Shown here piece after piece: positions 16,505 to 23,505 of a DNA stretch of 64,000 bases. The DNA comes from Desulfobacterales bacterium (GTDB lineage: Bacteria > Desulfobacterota > Desulfobacteria > Desulfobacterales > SpSt-501). The first letter of the stretch is position 1. Every line of letters begins with the position of its first letter. Location: positions 32,451 to 96,450 of the forward strand of contig JAUQXK010000013.1 in NCBI GenBank assembly GCA_030834695.1, in the 5' to 3' direction. The notes under the pieces were generated by a model that worked only from the letters and a program-made list of their open reading frames with translations, searched no databases and was not told the DNA's origin. The position numbers and the translations under genes were made by a program.

Positions 16505-18030
16505 TGAATTCATCATGGTTTCTCGGCATTGACCTTGGGACCGGCAGCTGCAAAGCGGCCGCGGTGGACGAGAACGGCAAGGTCCTCGGCTTCGGAGCGG
16601 GCGAGTATTCGGGCGCCGAGGCCCAGGTGCGCTGGCAGGAACAGGACCCGCAGGATTTGCTCAAGGCGGCGATTGCCTCCGTGCGCCAGGCGGTGGAGCG
16701 GTCCGGCGCAAGACCGGAGCGCTGCGGCGGCATGAGCATCGGCGGCGCCCTGCACAGCGTGATGGCTATGGATGACCGGGATCGGCCCCTGACGGGCGTC
16801 ATCACATGGGCGGACGGGCGGGCGGTGAAGCAGGCCGAGGCGGTCGCCGCAACCGAGGCCGGCAAACGCCTCTATCCGGAGACCGGCTGCCCCCCGCACG
16901 GGATGTATCCGCTGTACAAGGTCATGTGGCTGCGTGAAAACCGGCCGGAGGTATTTCAAAAAGCCAGGCGCTACGTTTCCGCAAAGGAGTATGTCGGCTT
17001 CCGTTTGACCGGCACCTGGCAGGTCGACTATTCGCTGGCCGCCGGGTCGGGTTTCCTGAACACCTATACCCTCCAGTGGAGCGATTCGGCCCTCAACCAG
17101 GCCGGCATTCGCCCGGACCAACTTTCGCCCCTGGCTGCACCGGCCGCCCTTCTGGGCAGGCTCTCGGCGGAGGTTGCCGCCCGGATGGGGATTCCCGCCG
17201 GCACGCCGGTCGTGACGGGCTCCTCGGATGCGGTGAATTCGAGCATCGGGGCCGGCGCCGTAGCGCCCAACCAGGCTACCTTAATGATCGGCACCAGCGG
17301 CGCGCTCCGGGTGGTGGCGCCCCAACCGGTATTGGACCCGAAGGCCCGCAGCTGGTGCTATGCCATCGATGCGGCGCACTGGCTGGTGGGGGGCGCGATC
17401 AACAACGGCGGTGTAGCCCTGTCCTGGCTGCGGGACTGTCTGAATCAAGCCCATGTCAGGCAGCCGCTGACGTTCGAAGACGTTCTCGCGCTCGCCGGCC
17501 GTGCGCCCGTCGGGTCCGGGGGGCTGGTCTGTCTCCCGTTTTTTGCGGGTGAACGCAGCCCCAACTGGAACCTGAATGCCCGGGCGGTCTTCTTCGGGAT
17601 GTCGCTCGCCCACGAAGCGCGCCATCTGGCGCGGGCGCTGCTGGAGGGGATGGCGTTTCGCTTCAAAAGCCTGTTGGCGGTGTTGACGGAGGTGGGTCTC
17701 GACGTGAGGCAGATTGTCGCCTCGGGCGGCTTCACCCAATCCGAGTTGTGGCTGCAGGTCATGGCCGACACGCTGGGCCGCGAGCTCTCCGTGCCGGAAT
17801 GGGGGGAAACCTCCGCCCTGGCGGCCGCCTTCTGGCCGTTTCTATCCATGGGCGGCGCTGCTTCCTTCAACGAGGTCCGGAACTGGGTGCAATTCAGCCG
17901 GGTCCAGCGACCGGTTCCGGAGCATGCGGCCGCATATGATCGCATCTACCCGCTCTATACCGAGCTTTATCGATCCTTGACCGGCGCCTTCGATGAGGTC
18001 GCCCGGTTGCAACAAGAAATGGAAATGTGA
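16501..18030 (+). CDS. gntK: FGGY-type gluconokinase
   Basis: This 509-residue sugar kinase phosphorylates D-gluconate to 6-phosphogluconate if the subfamily call is right. The N-terminal phosphate loop is G-I-D-L-G-T-G-S-C-K. Several stretches resemble Bacillus GntK more than xylulose or glycerol kinases: H-S-V-M-A-M-D, I-T-W-A-D-G-R, P-H-G-M-Y-P-L-Y-K, I-G-T-S-G-A-L-R near residue 262 and G-G-A-I-N-N-G-G-V near 300. The ATG overlaps the dehydrogenase stop (ATGA). Most uronate clusters carry a PfkB-type KDG kinase instead, so a gluconokinase here implies that gluconate is an intermediate. Confidence 0.88.
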   Translation: MMNSSWFLGIDLGTGSCKAAAVDENGKVLGFGAGEYSGAEAQVRWQEQDPQDLLKAAIASVRQAVERSGARPERCGGMSIGGALHSVMAMDDRDRPLTGVITWADGRAVKQAEAVAATEAGKRLYPETGCPPHGMYPLYKVMWLRENRPEVFQKARRYVSAKEYVGFRLTGTWQVDYSLAAGSGFLNTYTLQWSDSALNQAGIRPDQLSPLAAPAALLGRLSAEVAARMGIPAGTPVVTGSSDAVNSSIGAGAVAPNQATLMIGTSGALRVVAPQPVLDPKARSWCYAIDAAHWLVGGAINNGGVALSWLRDCLNQAHVRQPLTFEDVLALAGRAPVGSGGLVCLPFFAGERSPNWNLNARAVFFGMSLAHEARHLARALLEGMAFRFKSLLAVLTEVGLDVRQIVASGGFTQSELWLQVMADTLGRELSVPEWGETSALAAAFWPFLSMGGAASFNEVRNWVQFSRVQRPVPEHAAAYDRIYPLYTELYRSLTGAFDEVARLQQEMEM

Positions 18031-18044
18031 GGCGAGGGACAAAA

Positions 18045-18878
18045 ATGGATATCGAACAGCTCATCAAATCCCATAATTTCAGCGGGACCACGATCGTCGT
18101 GACGGGCGGCACCGGTGTGCTGGGTTCGGAGATGGCCGCTGCGCTCGTCCGTTCAGGCGCGGACGTGGCCATCCTGGCGCGGGACCCGTCGCGGGCGGGT
18201 GCGGTGAAAAAGCGCCTGGAACAAGGTCCCGGCCGCGCGATTCTCGTCCGGGCGGACGTTCTGTCAAAGGAATCGGTTCTCCAGGCTGCCGGAGAGATCC
18301 AGACCCAGCTCGGCCGCGTGCATGCCCTGATCAACGCGGCCGGCGGAAACGCTCCCGGGGCGACGACCAATCCCAGCCAGCGCTTTTTCGACCTGCCCGA
18401 AGAGGCTCTGAAGCAGGTCGTGGACCTCAACCTGCTGGGCACCATCGTCCCCTGCCAGGTGTTCGGCCGGCTGATGGCGGAGGCCGGGGAAGGGAACATC
18501 ATCAACATCGCCTCCATGGCCGGCTTCCGGCCGCTGACCCGCACGGTTGCCTACAGCGCCGCCAAGGCGGCCGTCGGCAACTTCACGCAGTGGCTGGCGG
18601 TCCACATGGCGCAGGAATGCTCGCCCGGGATCCGGGTCAACGCCATCGCGCCCGGGTTCTTTCATACCCGGCAAAACCACTTTCTGCTGTTCGACGAGAA
18701 GACCGGCGATCTCACGCCGCGCGGCCGATCCATCATCGACCACACCCCCATGCGGCGCTTCGGAAATCCGGATGATCTTTTGGGCACGCTCTTCTGGCTC
18801 CTGTCCCCCGGCGCCGAATTCGTCACCGGTACCGTGGTCGCCGTGGACGGAGGATTCGCTGCGTTCAGCGGCGTGTGA
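18045..18878 (+). CDS. uxuB: SDR-type D-mannonate oxidoreductase (fructuronate reductase)
   Basis: The enzyme should reduce D-fructuronate to D-mannonate. This 277-residue SDR has T-G-G-T-G-V-L-G (residues about 22-29), N-A-A-G-G-N-A-P-G-A, N-I-A-S-M-A-G-F-R-P-L-T-R, and Y-S-A-A-K as the catalytic pair. The long variable loop N-A-A-G-G-N-A-P-G-A-T-T-N-P and F-F-H-T-R-Q-N-H-F-L-L are typical of the Bacillus-type, SDR-fold mannonate oxidoreductases, which are unrelated to E. coli UxuB. Start 18045 has a GAGGG site; a GTG 18 bases upstream overlapping gntK is possible. It closes the uronate operon. Confidence 0.88.
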   Translation: MDIEQLIKSHNFSGTTIVVTGGTGVLGSEMAAALVRSGADVAILARDPSRAGAVKKRLEQGPGRAILVRADVLSKESVLQAAGEIQTQLGRVHALINAAGGNAPGATTNPSQRFFDLPEEALKQVVDLNLLGTIVPCQVFGRLMAEAGEGNIINIASMAGFRPLTRTVAYSAAKAAVGNFTQWLAVHMAQECSPGIRVNAIAPGFFHTRQNHFLLFDEKTGDLTPRGRSIIDHTPMRRFGNPDDLLGTLFWLLSPGAEFVTGTVVAVDGGFAAFSGV

Positions 18879-18933
18879 AGGACCGGATCCACTCAAGTCG
18901 TCAGAAAACGTCGTCCTTCTTCGGAGGTGAATC

Positions 18934-20016
18934 GTGACCGATCAACCCCTGCAGGAAATGTCGCCGGAGGCGTGTGCCGGCAAGATCTTTGAGATATCAG
19001 GGGAAAAATTCAGTCCGGAAATTGCTGGCGAGTTATGGCCCAAAATCTTGCAGCACAAGTGGCTGTTGTCCGAAAAATTGCGCCGGGATGTGGGACTGCG
19101 GACCGCATGCATCGATTACATCGACAATATGGAGCAGGCCCACAAGGAGTTCATGACCTACCAACGGAAGGACATTCTGGCCGAAATGGGGGCTCAGACA
19201 ATCAGCCGGGAGGTGTGGGACACCATCTCCGATTCGCAGCCTCCCAAGAAGTTGATTCAACGGAAAATCATCCTGCCCCTCACGGAAAAAAGCCTATCCG
19301 ACAAACATGGCGTCGTGCCTCCGAAGACCATCATCTTTTTCGGGCCTCCCGGCACCGGGAAGACCCACTTCGTCAAGGCCATCGCCGGAATTCTGTCCTG
19401 GTGGTACATCGAGATCGCGCCCAGCATGCTCATGGCGGATGGCGTTGAGAAGATCGGGGCCAATCTGCGCGGCATGATGGAAAGGTCGCGAACCCTTGAT
19501 GATGCCGTCATCTTTATAGATGAGTTTGAAGAGATCGCCGGCAGCCGGGATGAGGGCAGCCGGGTGGACAAGTCCATCACCAACGAATTCCTCAAGCAAG
19601 TCCCCCTGCTCAAGAACAACCCGAACAATATCTTGTTGGTCTGCGCCACCAATTATATTCGGAAGCTGGATGCCGCGTTGCTGCGTCCGGGAAGGTTCGA
19701 TTGCATCATACCGGTCGGCGAGCTGGACGCGTCCGGAAGGAGGACCATCCTGGAGCACTATCTGTCCAAGCTCAATTCGGGAGAGATCGACCTGACCCAA
19801 ATCGTCGAGATGACATCCCGGTATACTCCTGCCGACATTGAATACCTGTTCCACCAGGTGGCCCAGTACGCTTTCGAGCAGGAGTATGAGACCGGGCAGA
19901 ATTATCAGGTGACGGTAGATACCTTTCGGCAGATCATGCCGAAGGTTCGACCATCCCTGACCGATGAAATGATCGAAGAGCTCCACAGCGATAGCATCAC
20001 TTACTCGCGCGCGTGA
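18934..20016 (+). CDS. AAA+ ATPase (single-ring, FtsH/spastin-like module)
   Basis: A 360-residue protein with one AAA module. Walker A is G-P-P-G-T-G-K-T at residues 137-144, Walker B is V-I-F-I-D-E with D196 and E197, sensor 1 is in L-L-V-C-A-T-N, and the arginine-finger region is L-L-R-P-G-R-F-D. About 130 N-terminal residues have no recognisable fold; there is no protease domain or membrane segment. It starts with GTG behind CGGAGGTGAA, 55 bases after the uxuB stop, so it might be read with the uronate operon, but nothing links it to sugar metabolism. Target unknown. Confidence 0.88.
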   Translation: MTDQPLQEMSPEACAGKIFEISGEKFSPEIAGELWPKILQHKWLLSEKLRRDVGLRTACIDYIDNMEQAHKEFMTYQRKDILAEMGAQTISREVWDTISDSQPPKKLIQRKIILPLTEKSLSDKHGVVPPKTIIFFGPPGTGKTHFVKAIAGILSWWYIEIAPSMLMADGVEKIGANLRGMMERSRTLDDAVIFIDEFEEIAGSRDEGSRVDKSITNEFLKQVPLLKNNPNNILLVCATNYIRKLDAALLRPGRFDCIIPVGELDASGRRTILEHYLSKLNSGEIDLTQIVEMTSRYTPADIEYLFHQVAQYAFEQEYETGQNYQVTVDTFRQIMPKVRPSLTDEMIEELHSDSITYSRA

Positions 20017-20062
20017 ATCATAACGATGGTTGGGACTAAATTTGACATTCCTCTGATTCATG

Positions 20063-20091
20063 TTGACATGAGAATAGGATGGGCGTACTTT
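20063..20091 (+). promoter_or_regulatory. Promoter of the cold-shock leader
   Basis: TTGACA at 20063-20068, a 17-base spacer and TACTTT at 20086-20091. Transcription would begin near 20098, giving a leader of about 170 bases before the csp start. Confidence 0.5.
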
Positions 20092-20133
20092 GTAAGTCAC
20101 CGGCATCGAAAAATCCCCTGCGGGAATCGATTG

Positions 20134-20210
20134 CCACCAAGGTGGGATTTAAAAACATTTTGCGGTGTAGGGCTTAACCACCACACTCTTCAAAGTGCGG
20201 TGGTTTTTTT
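20134..20210 (+). terminator. Leader terminator with competing hairpin, upstream of the cold-shock gene
   Basis: An intrinsic terminator is formed by AACCACCACACT (20176-20187), a six-base loop, AGTGCGGTGGTT (20194-20205) and a T run, with one mismatch. Upstream, CCACC-AA-GGTGG (20134-20145) is a small hairpin whose halves match the terminator arms: its GGTGG could pair with the terminator's CCACC, and its CCACC with the terminator's GGTGG. Both structures lie between the promoter and the csp ribosome site, so an attenuation or temperature-sensing leader is plausible. Confidence 0.65.
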
Positions 20211-20266
20211 ATTTCATCGTCCTAATCCACCTTTAGAAAATCTACGAAAGGAGGATCAGAGCAACG

Positions 20267-20464
20267 ATGGAGGGAAAAGTTAAATGGTTCAATGAGCGCA
20301 AAGGCTTCGGTTTTATCGAAGCCGAAAACGGAAGCGACGTATTCGTGCATTTCAGTGCTATTCAAAATAGCGGCTTTAAAAGCCTTCAAGAAGGTCAAGC
20401 GGTCAGCTTTGATGTTCAAGACGGGCCCAAGGGAAAGTCCGCAGCGAACGTAAAAGCGCTCTAG
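20267..20464 (+). CDS. Cold-shock protein (CspA family)
   Basis: A 65-residue single cold-shock domain. RNP1 is K-G-F-G-F-I (residues 12-17) and RNP2 is D-V-F-V-H-F (24-29). The protein binds single-stranded RNA or DNA and prevents unwanted RNA folding. A GAAAGGAGGA site precedes the ATG. The gene is monocistronic, with a long structured leader upstream and a hairpin downstream. Which temperature or growth signal induces it cannot be told, because many Csp paralogues are constitutive. Confidence 0.96.
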   Translation: MEGKVKWFNERKGFGFIEAENGSDVFVHFSAIQNSGFKSLQEGQAVSFDVQDGPKGKSAANVKAL

Positions 20465-20481
20465 ATTTCCACCCTGAAGTC

Positions 20482-20511
20482 GGCGCCTCCTTTGTCACCA
20501 CAGGGGGCGCC
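20482..20511 (+). terminator. Hairpin after the cold-shock gene
   Basis: GGCGCCTCC (20482-20490) pairs with GGGGGCGCC (20503-20511), one G-U pair included. A pyrimidine-rich CTGTCCTCTCTTTCTCTT follows instead of a pure T run, so termination strength is uncertain. Confidence 0.45.
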
Positions 20512-20615
20512 CTGTCCTCTCTTTCTCTTCATCGGGCGTTGGTTCTCTTCAATGGTTCCACTTTTTCTTGAGGAGTATAATCGATCTCGGGTAGCGCTTT
20601 TTTTAAAGGATCGTC

Positions 20616-20882
20616 ATGCGCACCAAGCACGGCTCTCTCGTTACCATAAAAGACGGCCGAACCGGGTACCAGTATCCGGCATCCATGTACCGATGCGGCA
20701 AAAGCAGAATGTATATCGAATCGAATTACGCGCCTCGACCTGGTTCAAAATTCCAGGTGATTCTTGAAAACCGAGAGCTTAATGCCGAGCCTTTTGCTTT
20801 CCCGGCTGTGATCCAATGGCGCAAGGTGTTGTGCAGACTGGGTTCGCCTTATTCCTATAGTCTGGGAATAAAATGGGTCTAA
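20616..20882 (+). CDS. Small PilZ-like protein
   Basis: An 88-residue protein resembling a minimal PilZ beta-barrel: M-Y-I-E-S-N-Y-A-P-R-P-G-S-K-F near the middle and Y-S-Y-S-L-G-I-K-W-V at the end match the usual I-S-x-x-G...P-G-x-x-[LFV] and Y-x-[LI]-G-[VI]-x-[FW] pattern. The R-x-x-x-R c-di-GMP loop of true PilZ sensors is not obvious at the N-terminus, so nucleotide binding is doubtful. AAAGGATCGTC precedes the ATG. It is 13 bases before the next small gene and probably co-transcribed. Confidence 0.65.
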   Translation: MRTKHGSLVTIKDGRTGYQYPASMYRCGKSRMYIESNYAPRPGSKFQVILENRELNAEPFAFPAVIQWRKVLCRLGSPYSYSLGIKWV

Positions 20883-20895
20883 ATAGGAGGAACGC

Positions 20896-21258
20896 ATGCG
20901 CCAAAAATTTTTGATATCCCTGAATGGTTCGGGGACTCACCTGAATATCAGAGAGCTTGCCGTCATCGACAAACATCTGAACCCGATTGAGTCGTCGATG
21001 CTTGAAGAAAAAAACTTCAGCCTTTTGTGCGAAGAGACATACGATCGCGTGACCATTGCCAATTCAATTTCTGCGGGGATCGCTGATTTGGTAACCACTC
21101 TCCGTTCGGATAATTTTTTTCCTAACCGGGAATATGCAACCAAAATTGCTGAAGCGATTGTAAAGTTATATGCTTCGCCCGGTGCGGACAAGATAGAGTT
21201 GTTTTTTGACGATAAAGACATGATGAAAAATGGCCTTGCTGTTCTTGGGAAGGCATAA
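20896..21258 (+). CDS. Hypothetical protein, 120 residues
   Basis: I do not recognise a family. The protein is soluble, has no signal peptide or membrane segment, and begins M-R-Q-K-F-L-I-S-L-N-G-S-G-T-H-L-N-I-R-E-, which reads like a short beta-hairpin domain, followed by a mainly helical remainder. AATAGGAGG lies six bases before the ATG, which strongly supports translation. Base composition is clearly more A/T-rich than in the flanking metabolic genes. Confidence 0.65.
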   Translation: MRQKFLISLNGSGTHLNIRELAVIDKHLNPIESSMLEEKNFSLLCEETYDRVTIANSISAGIADLVTTLRSDNFFPNREYATKIAEAIVKLYASPGADKIELFFDDKDMMKNGLAVLGKA

Positions 21259-21357
21259 AGCCGCCGATTATTCTCTGTCAAGAAACGGCTGCATGTAAAC
21301 AGATGATCATTTCATGGCTTTAAAATTGGCCCTGCACCAGGGGTAAATGGAGGGACG

Positions 21358-21669
21358 ATGAACTCAGCCACGGAATTCGGATTTGTGGTCGGAGAGAAGT
21401 ATGAAAATGAAAAAGGGATATTTACGGTCATGTCCATTGAAAAAGATGAAATGCTAATTCGGTGGACGAATGGTGAAGAGGCGCAAACATCTATGGAGTT
21501 CCAAGACCGCATCCAGCAGCGCCGGAATTGGGAAAAATCAGTGCAGCAGGAAAAAGCGGATGCGGTAAAAACGCCTCCCAAGAAAACCAGAGCTTCAAAA
21601 AGTGCTAAACAGGATCCAGCCGCGCAAAAAAATCCAGCTATCTCCACGGCAGGCAAGCGCGCAATCTAA
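21358..21669 (+). CDS. Hypothetical protein with basic tail, 103 residues
   Basis: Unrecognised family. The first 55 residues look like a small beta-rich domain (V-G-E-K-Y-E-N-E-K-G-I-F-T-V, then M-L-I-R-W-T-N-G-E-E), reminiscent of short KOW/Tudor-like barrels. The last 45 are rich in Lys, Ala, Pro and Thr and likely disordered, which would suit nucleic-acid contact. A GGAGGGACG site precedes the ATG. The reading frame overlaps nothing real, but function is unknown. Confidence 0.6.
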   Translation: MNSATEFGFVVGEKYENEKGIFTVMSIEKDEMLIRWTNGEEAQTSMEFQDRIQQRRNWEKSVQQEKADAVKTPPKKTRASKSAKQDPAAQKNPAISTAGKRAI

Positions 21670-21733
21670 ACGGCGCCCATTCGCGGTACAGCTGGATCTG
21701 TTCAAGCGGGTTTCAATGTCGAGAGGTCACCCA

Positions 21734-22018
21734 ATGAAAAGCTTGATAGAGTCTGCAGCCAAAAAGGCCGGAGTCCCCTTAGATGTTATCGATCTCATCG
21801 GATGCGACTTCATCTCTCAGATAATTGATGAGCTGCCGAGTCTTCTCCTGCCCCCAATCATGGCAACATTGAAAGAGCATTATGCGAAGAAAGGGCAAGC
21901 GTGGATAGAGCAAAACGCATTATCTCTTCAAAACTACTTTACGATTCTAAAGCAGCTGTACGGTCCGATCGAAAATAATGATTTAGAAAAACCGATGTAT
22001 CATCTTGTGTTGCCGTAG
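21734..22018 (+). CDS. Hypothetical protein, 94 residues
   Basis: Unrecognised, mainly helical, with no signal peptide. The start at 21734 is chosen because GAGAGG lies seven bases upstream; longer in-frame starts (21716, 21602) overlap the previous gene's basic tail. Notable is the segment L-P-S-L-L-L-P-P-I-M-A-T-L-K-E-H-Y in the middle. It is the last of four small A/T-rich genes in a row (20616-22018) whose context gives no clue to function. Confidence 0.5.
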   Translation: MKSLIESAAKKAGVPLDVIDLIGCDFISQIIDELPSLLLPPIMATLKEHYAKKGQAWIEQNALSLQNYFTILKQLYGPIENNDLEKPMYHLVLP

Positions 22019-22201
22019 AACCTTTTTGGGGAACCGGTCATCGGGCGATAGCTCGCGCGCAGCATAAAGTTGAAGGTCGCGGTATTCAATCCGGCTGCCA
22101 AGCCTTTTTTGTGCAGGATTGCAAAGAGGTGAGAATGGTGCCGGGTGTCTTCCCGAAGGCGGCCCTGTCCGTGATTAAGGCCCGCTCTCGGCAGGGACGT
22201 T

Positions 22202-22370
22202 TCACGTCAGATTCAATGCCTCTTGCAGCTCGCTCGAGCTGTACGGTTTCTGAACGAAGCCGTTGCCATCCCCCTTCAGAATTTCGGGCATTTTCCCATT
22301 GCAGTCATAGCCGCTCGAAACCAGCACTTTGACGTCGGGCCGGACCTGCTTGATTTGGACGCATCTTGTT
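22202..22370 (-). pseudogene. Remnant of a response-regulator receiver domain (C-terminal end)
   Basis: Read on the minus strand, about 50 codons up to a stop at 22202 encode the end of a receiver domain: R-P-D-V-K-V-L-V-S-S-G-Y-D, then a linker and G-F-V-Q-K-P-Y with the conserved K-P. The Asp-bearing first half is missing and the sequence upstream (towards higher coordinates) is unrelated, so this is the broken tail of a hybrid histidine kinase or regulator. In-frame residues before it read through the DinB-like gene on the other strand and are not part of it. Confidence 0.7.
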
Positions 22371-22418
22371 CTATTATCAGTTTTAACCCGCTTACCAGAC
22401 ACGATCGGGAGGCCATCC

Positions 22419-22898
22419 ATGGGTGAAAAAGGAAAGGAACTGGCTCGACGTCTGGGTGCGTTCAGCCAAGATGTCATCACTTTTGTCGAAGGTTGCTCGG
22501 AAAATAATTGGAAAAAGGCGTGTGAGCAGGAGGAGTGGCCGGTGGGAGTGACCGCCCGCCACATCGGCGCTGGTCATTTCGACGCGGTCGGACTGGTCCG
22601 CATGATCGTGAAAGGCGAGAAGCTGCCGGAGTTCACCATGGACCAGTTGGTTGAGATGGCCAACGAGCATGCCCGCCAGCATGCCGGGTGCACACGGGAA
22701 GAGGTTCTGGGGCTCCTGCGCCGGAACGGCGCAGCCCTCGTCGACTACGTGGCCGGGCTCTCCGACGCCGAACTGGACCGTACCGGGCACCTGGCCCTGG
22801 CCGGCGGAAAACTGAGCGCCCAGCAACTCATCGAGGCGGTTATCCTCAAGTCTGGCGGTGAGCATTTCGAGAGCATGAAAGCCGCCGTTGATTCGTGA
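22419..22898 (+). CDS. DinB-like / maleylpyruvate-isomerase-fold protein
   Basis: A 159-residue helical-bundle protein of the DinB/YfiT superfamily, whose members often are thiol- or metal-dependent transferases. The pattern V-G-V-T-A-R-H-I-G-A-G-H (residues about 42-53) carries two of the usual metal-ligand histidines, and the C-terminal L-I-E-A-V-I-L-K-S-G-G-E-H-F a further one. The ATG at 22419 has CGGGAGG upstream; the longer in-frame extension runs into the receiver remnant on the other strand. Substrate unknown; no neighbour suggests one. Confidence 0.72.
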   Translation: MGEKGKELARRLGAFSQDVITFVEGCSENNWKKACEQEEWPVGVTARHIGAGHFDAVGLVRMIVKGEKLPEFTMDQLVEMANEHARQHAGCTREEVLGLLRRNGAALVDYVAGLSDAELDRTGHLALAGGKLSAQQLIEAVILKSGGEHFESMKAAVDS

Positions 22899-23020
22899 CC
22901 CGGTCTTGGTCGTGGCCCTTCGATATCAGCGCTTCCTAACGGCTACTCTTTTGACAGGGCGGGTGATTGCCATTAACTTAGAAAAATGCGGCCGAAGTTT
23001 CGTGGACCATATCACCGGCC

Positions 23021-23311
23021 ATGCTGCATAGTTCTATGTCCATGAACAGCCTTGAATGCTGCAACAAAAGCGCACATTATGAATGCCTGAACGAGACGAC
23101 CGAAACGTGCGGCGCCGTCAACTGCTGCATCGTCGGATTTATGTCGAAATGCGGTGCAGGACCGTTGATAACCAATCAAAGGGCTTGCCGGTTTTTCAAG
23201 ATGTCGTCCGCCGGCAACCGCTGCATGCACTATTGCGTCGCCTTGGATGGGCATTGCGACAGCATCGACGCCCAGCATGAGATGAAAAACAGGGGGCCGT
23301 CGCGAAACTGA
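23021..23311 (+). CDS. Cysteine-rich small protein
   Basis: Up to 96 residues with 11 cysteines. Starts at 23021, 23036 or 23042 are all possible, and none has a clear ribosome site. The Cys spacing (C-C near the start, then C, C-G, C-C, S-K-C-G, A-C-R-F-F, N-R-C-M-H-Y-C, G-H-C-D-S...A-Q) and the ending C-D-S-I-D-A-Q-H resemble small metal-binding or Fe-S proteins with R-C-x-x-Y...G-H-C-D motifs. No signal peptide. The pattern is too ordered to be chance, but the family is not one I can name. Confidence 0.5.
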   Translation: MLHSSMSMNSLECCNKSAHYECLNETTETCGAVNCCIVGFMSKCGAGPLITNQRACRFFKMSSAGNRCMHYCVALDGHCDSIDAQHEMKNRGPSRN

Positions 23312-23505
23312 GCCAAACCATGACGTTCAAATCCCCAAAGCGAGGCAGGCATTCTGGGAGTCTGCCATATACTTCATCCTTATATTTTATCCCGCCTCCA
23401 ATACCCACGCTGGCCTTTTTCACCAAATCCTGATAAATTGAAACACTATTAGTACGCTCTGATCGATTTGCCATATCAATATATTGATCCAACCCGGTTG
23501 AGAGG

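Noticed and set aside
22111..22332. Plus-strand small open frame of 73 codons
   Set aside because: It is opposite the receiver remnant, has a serine/arginine-rich composition and no ribosome site.
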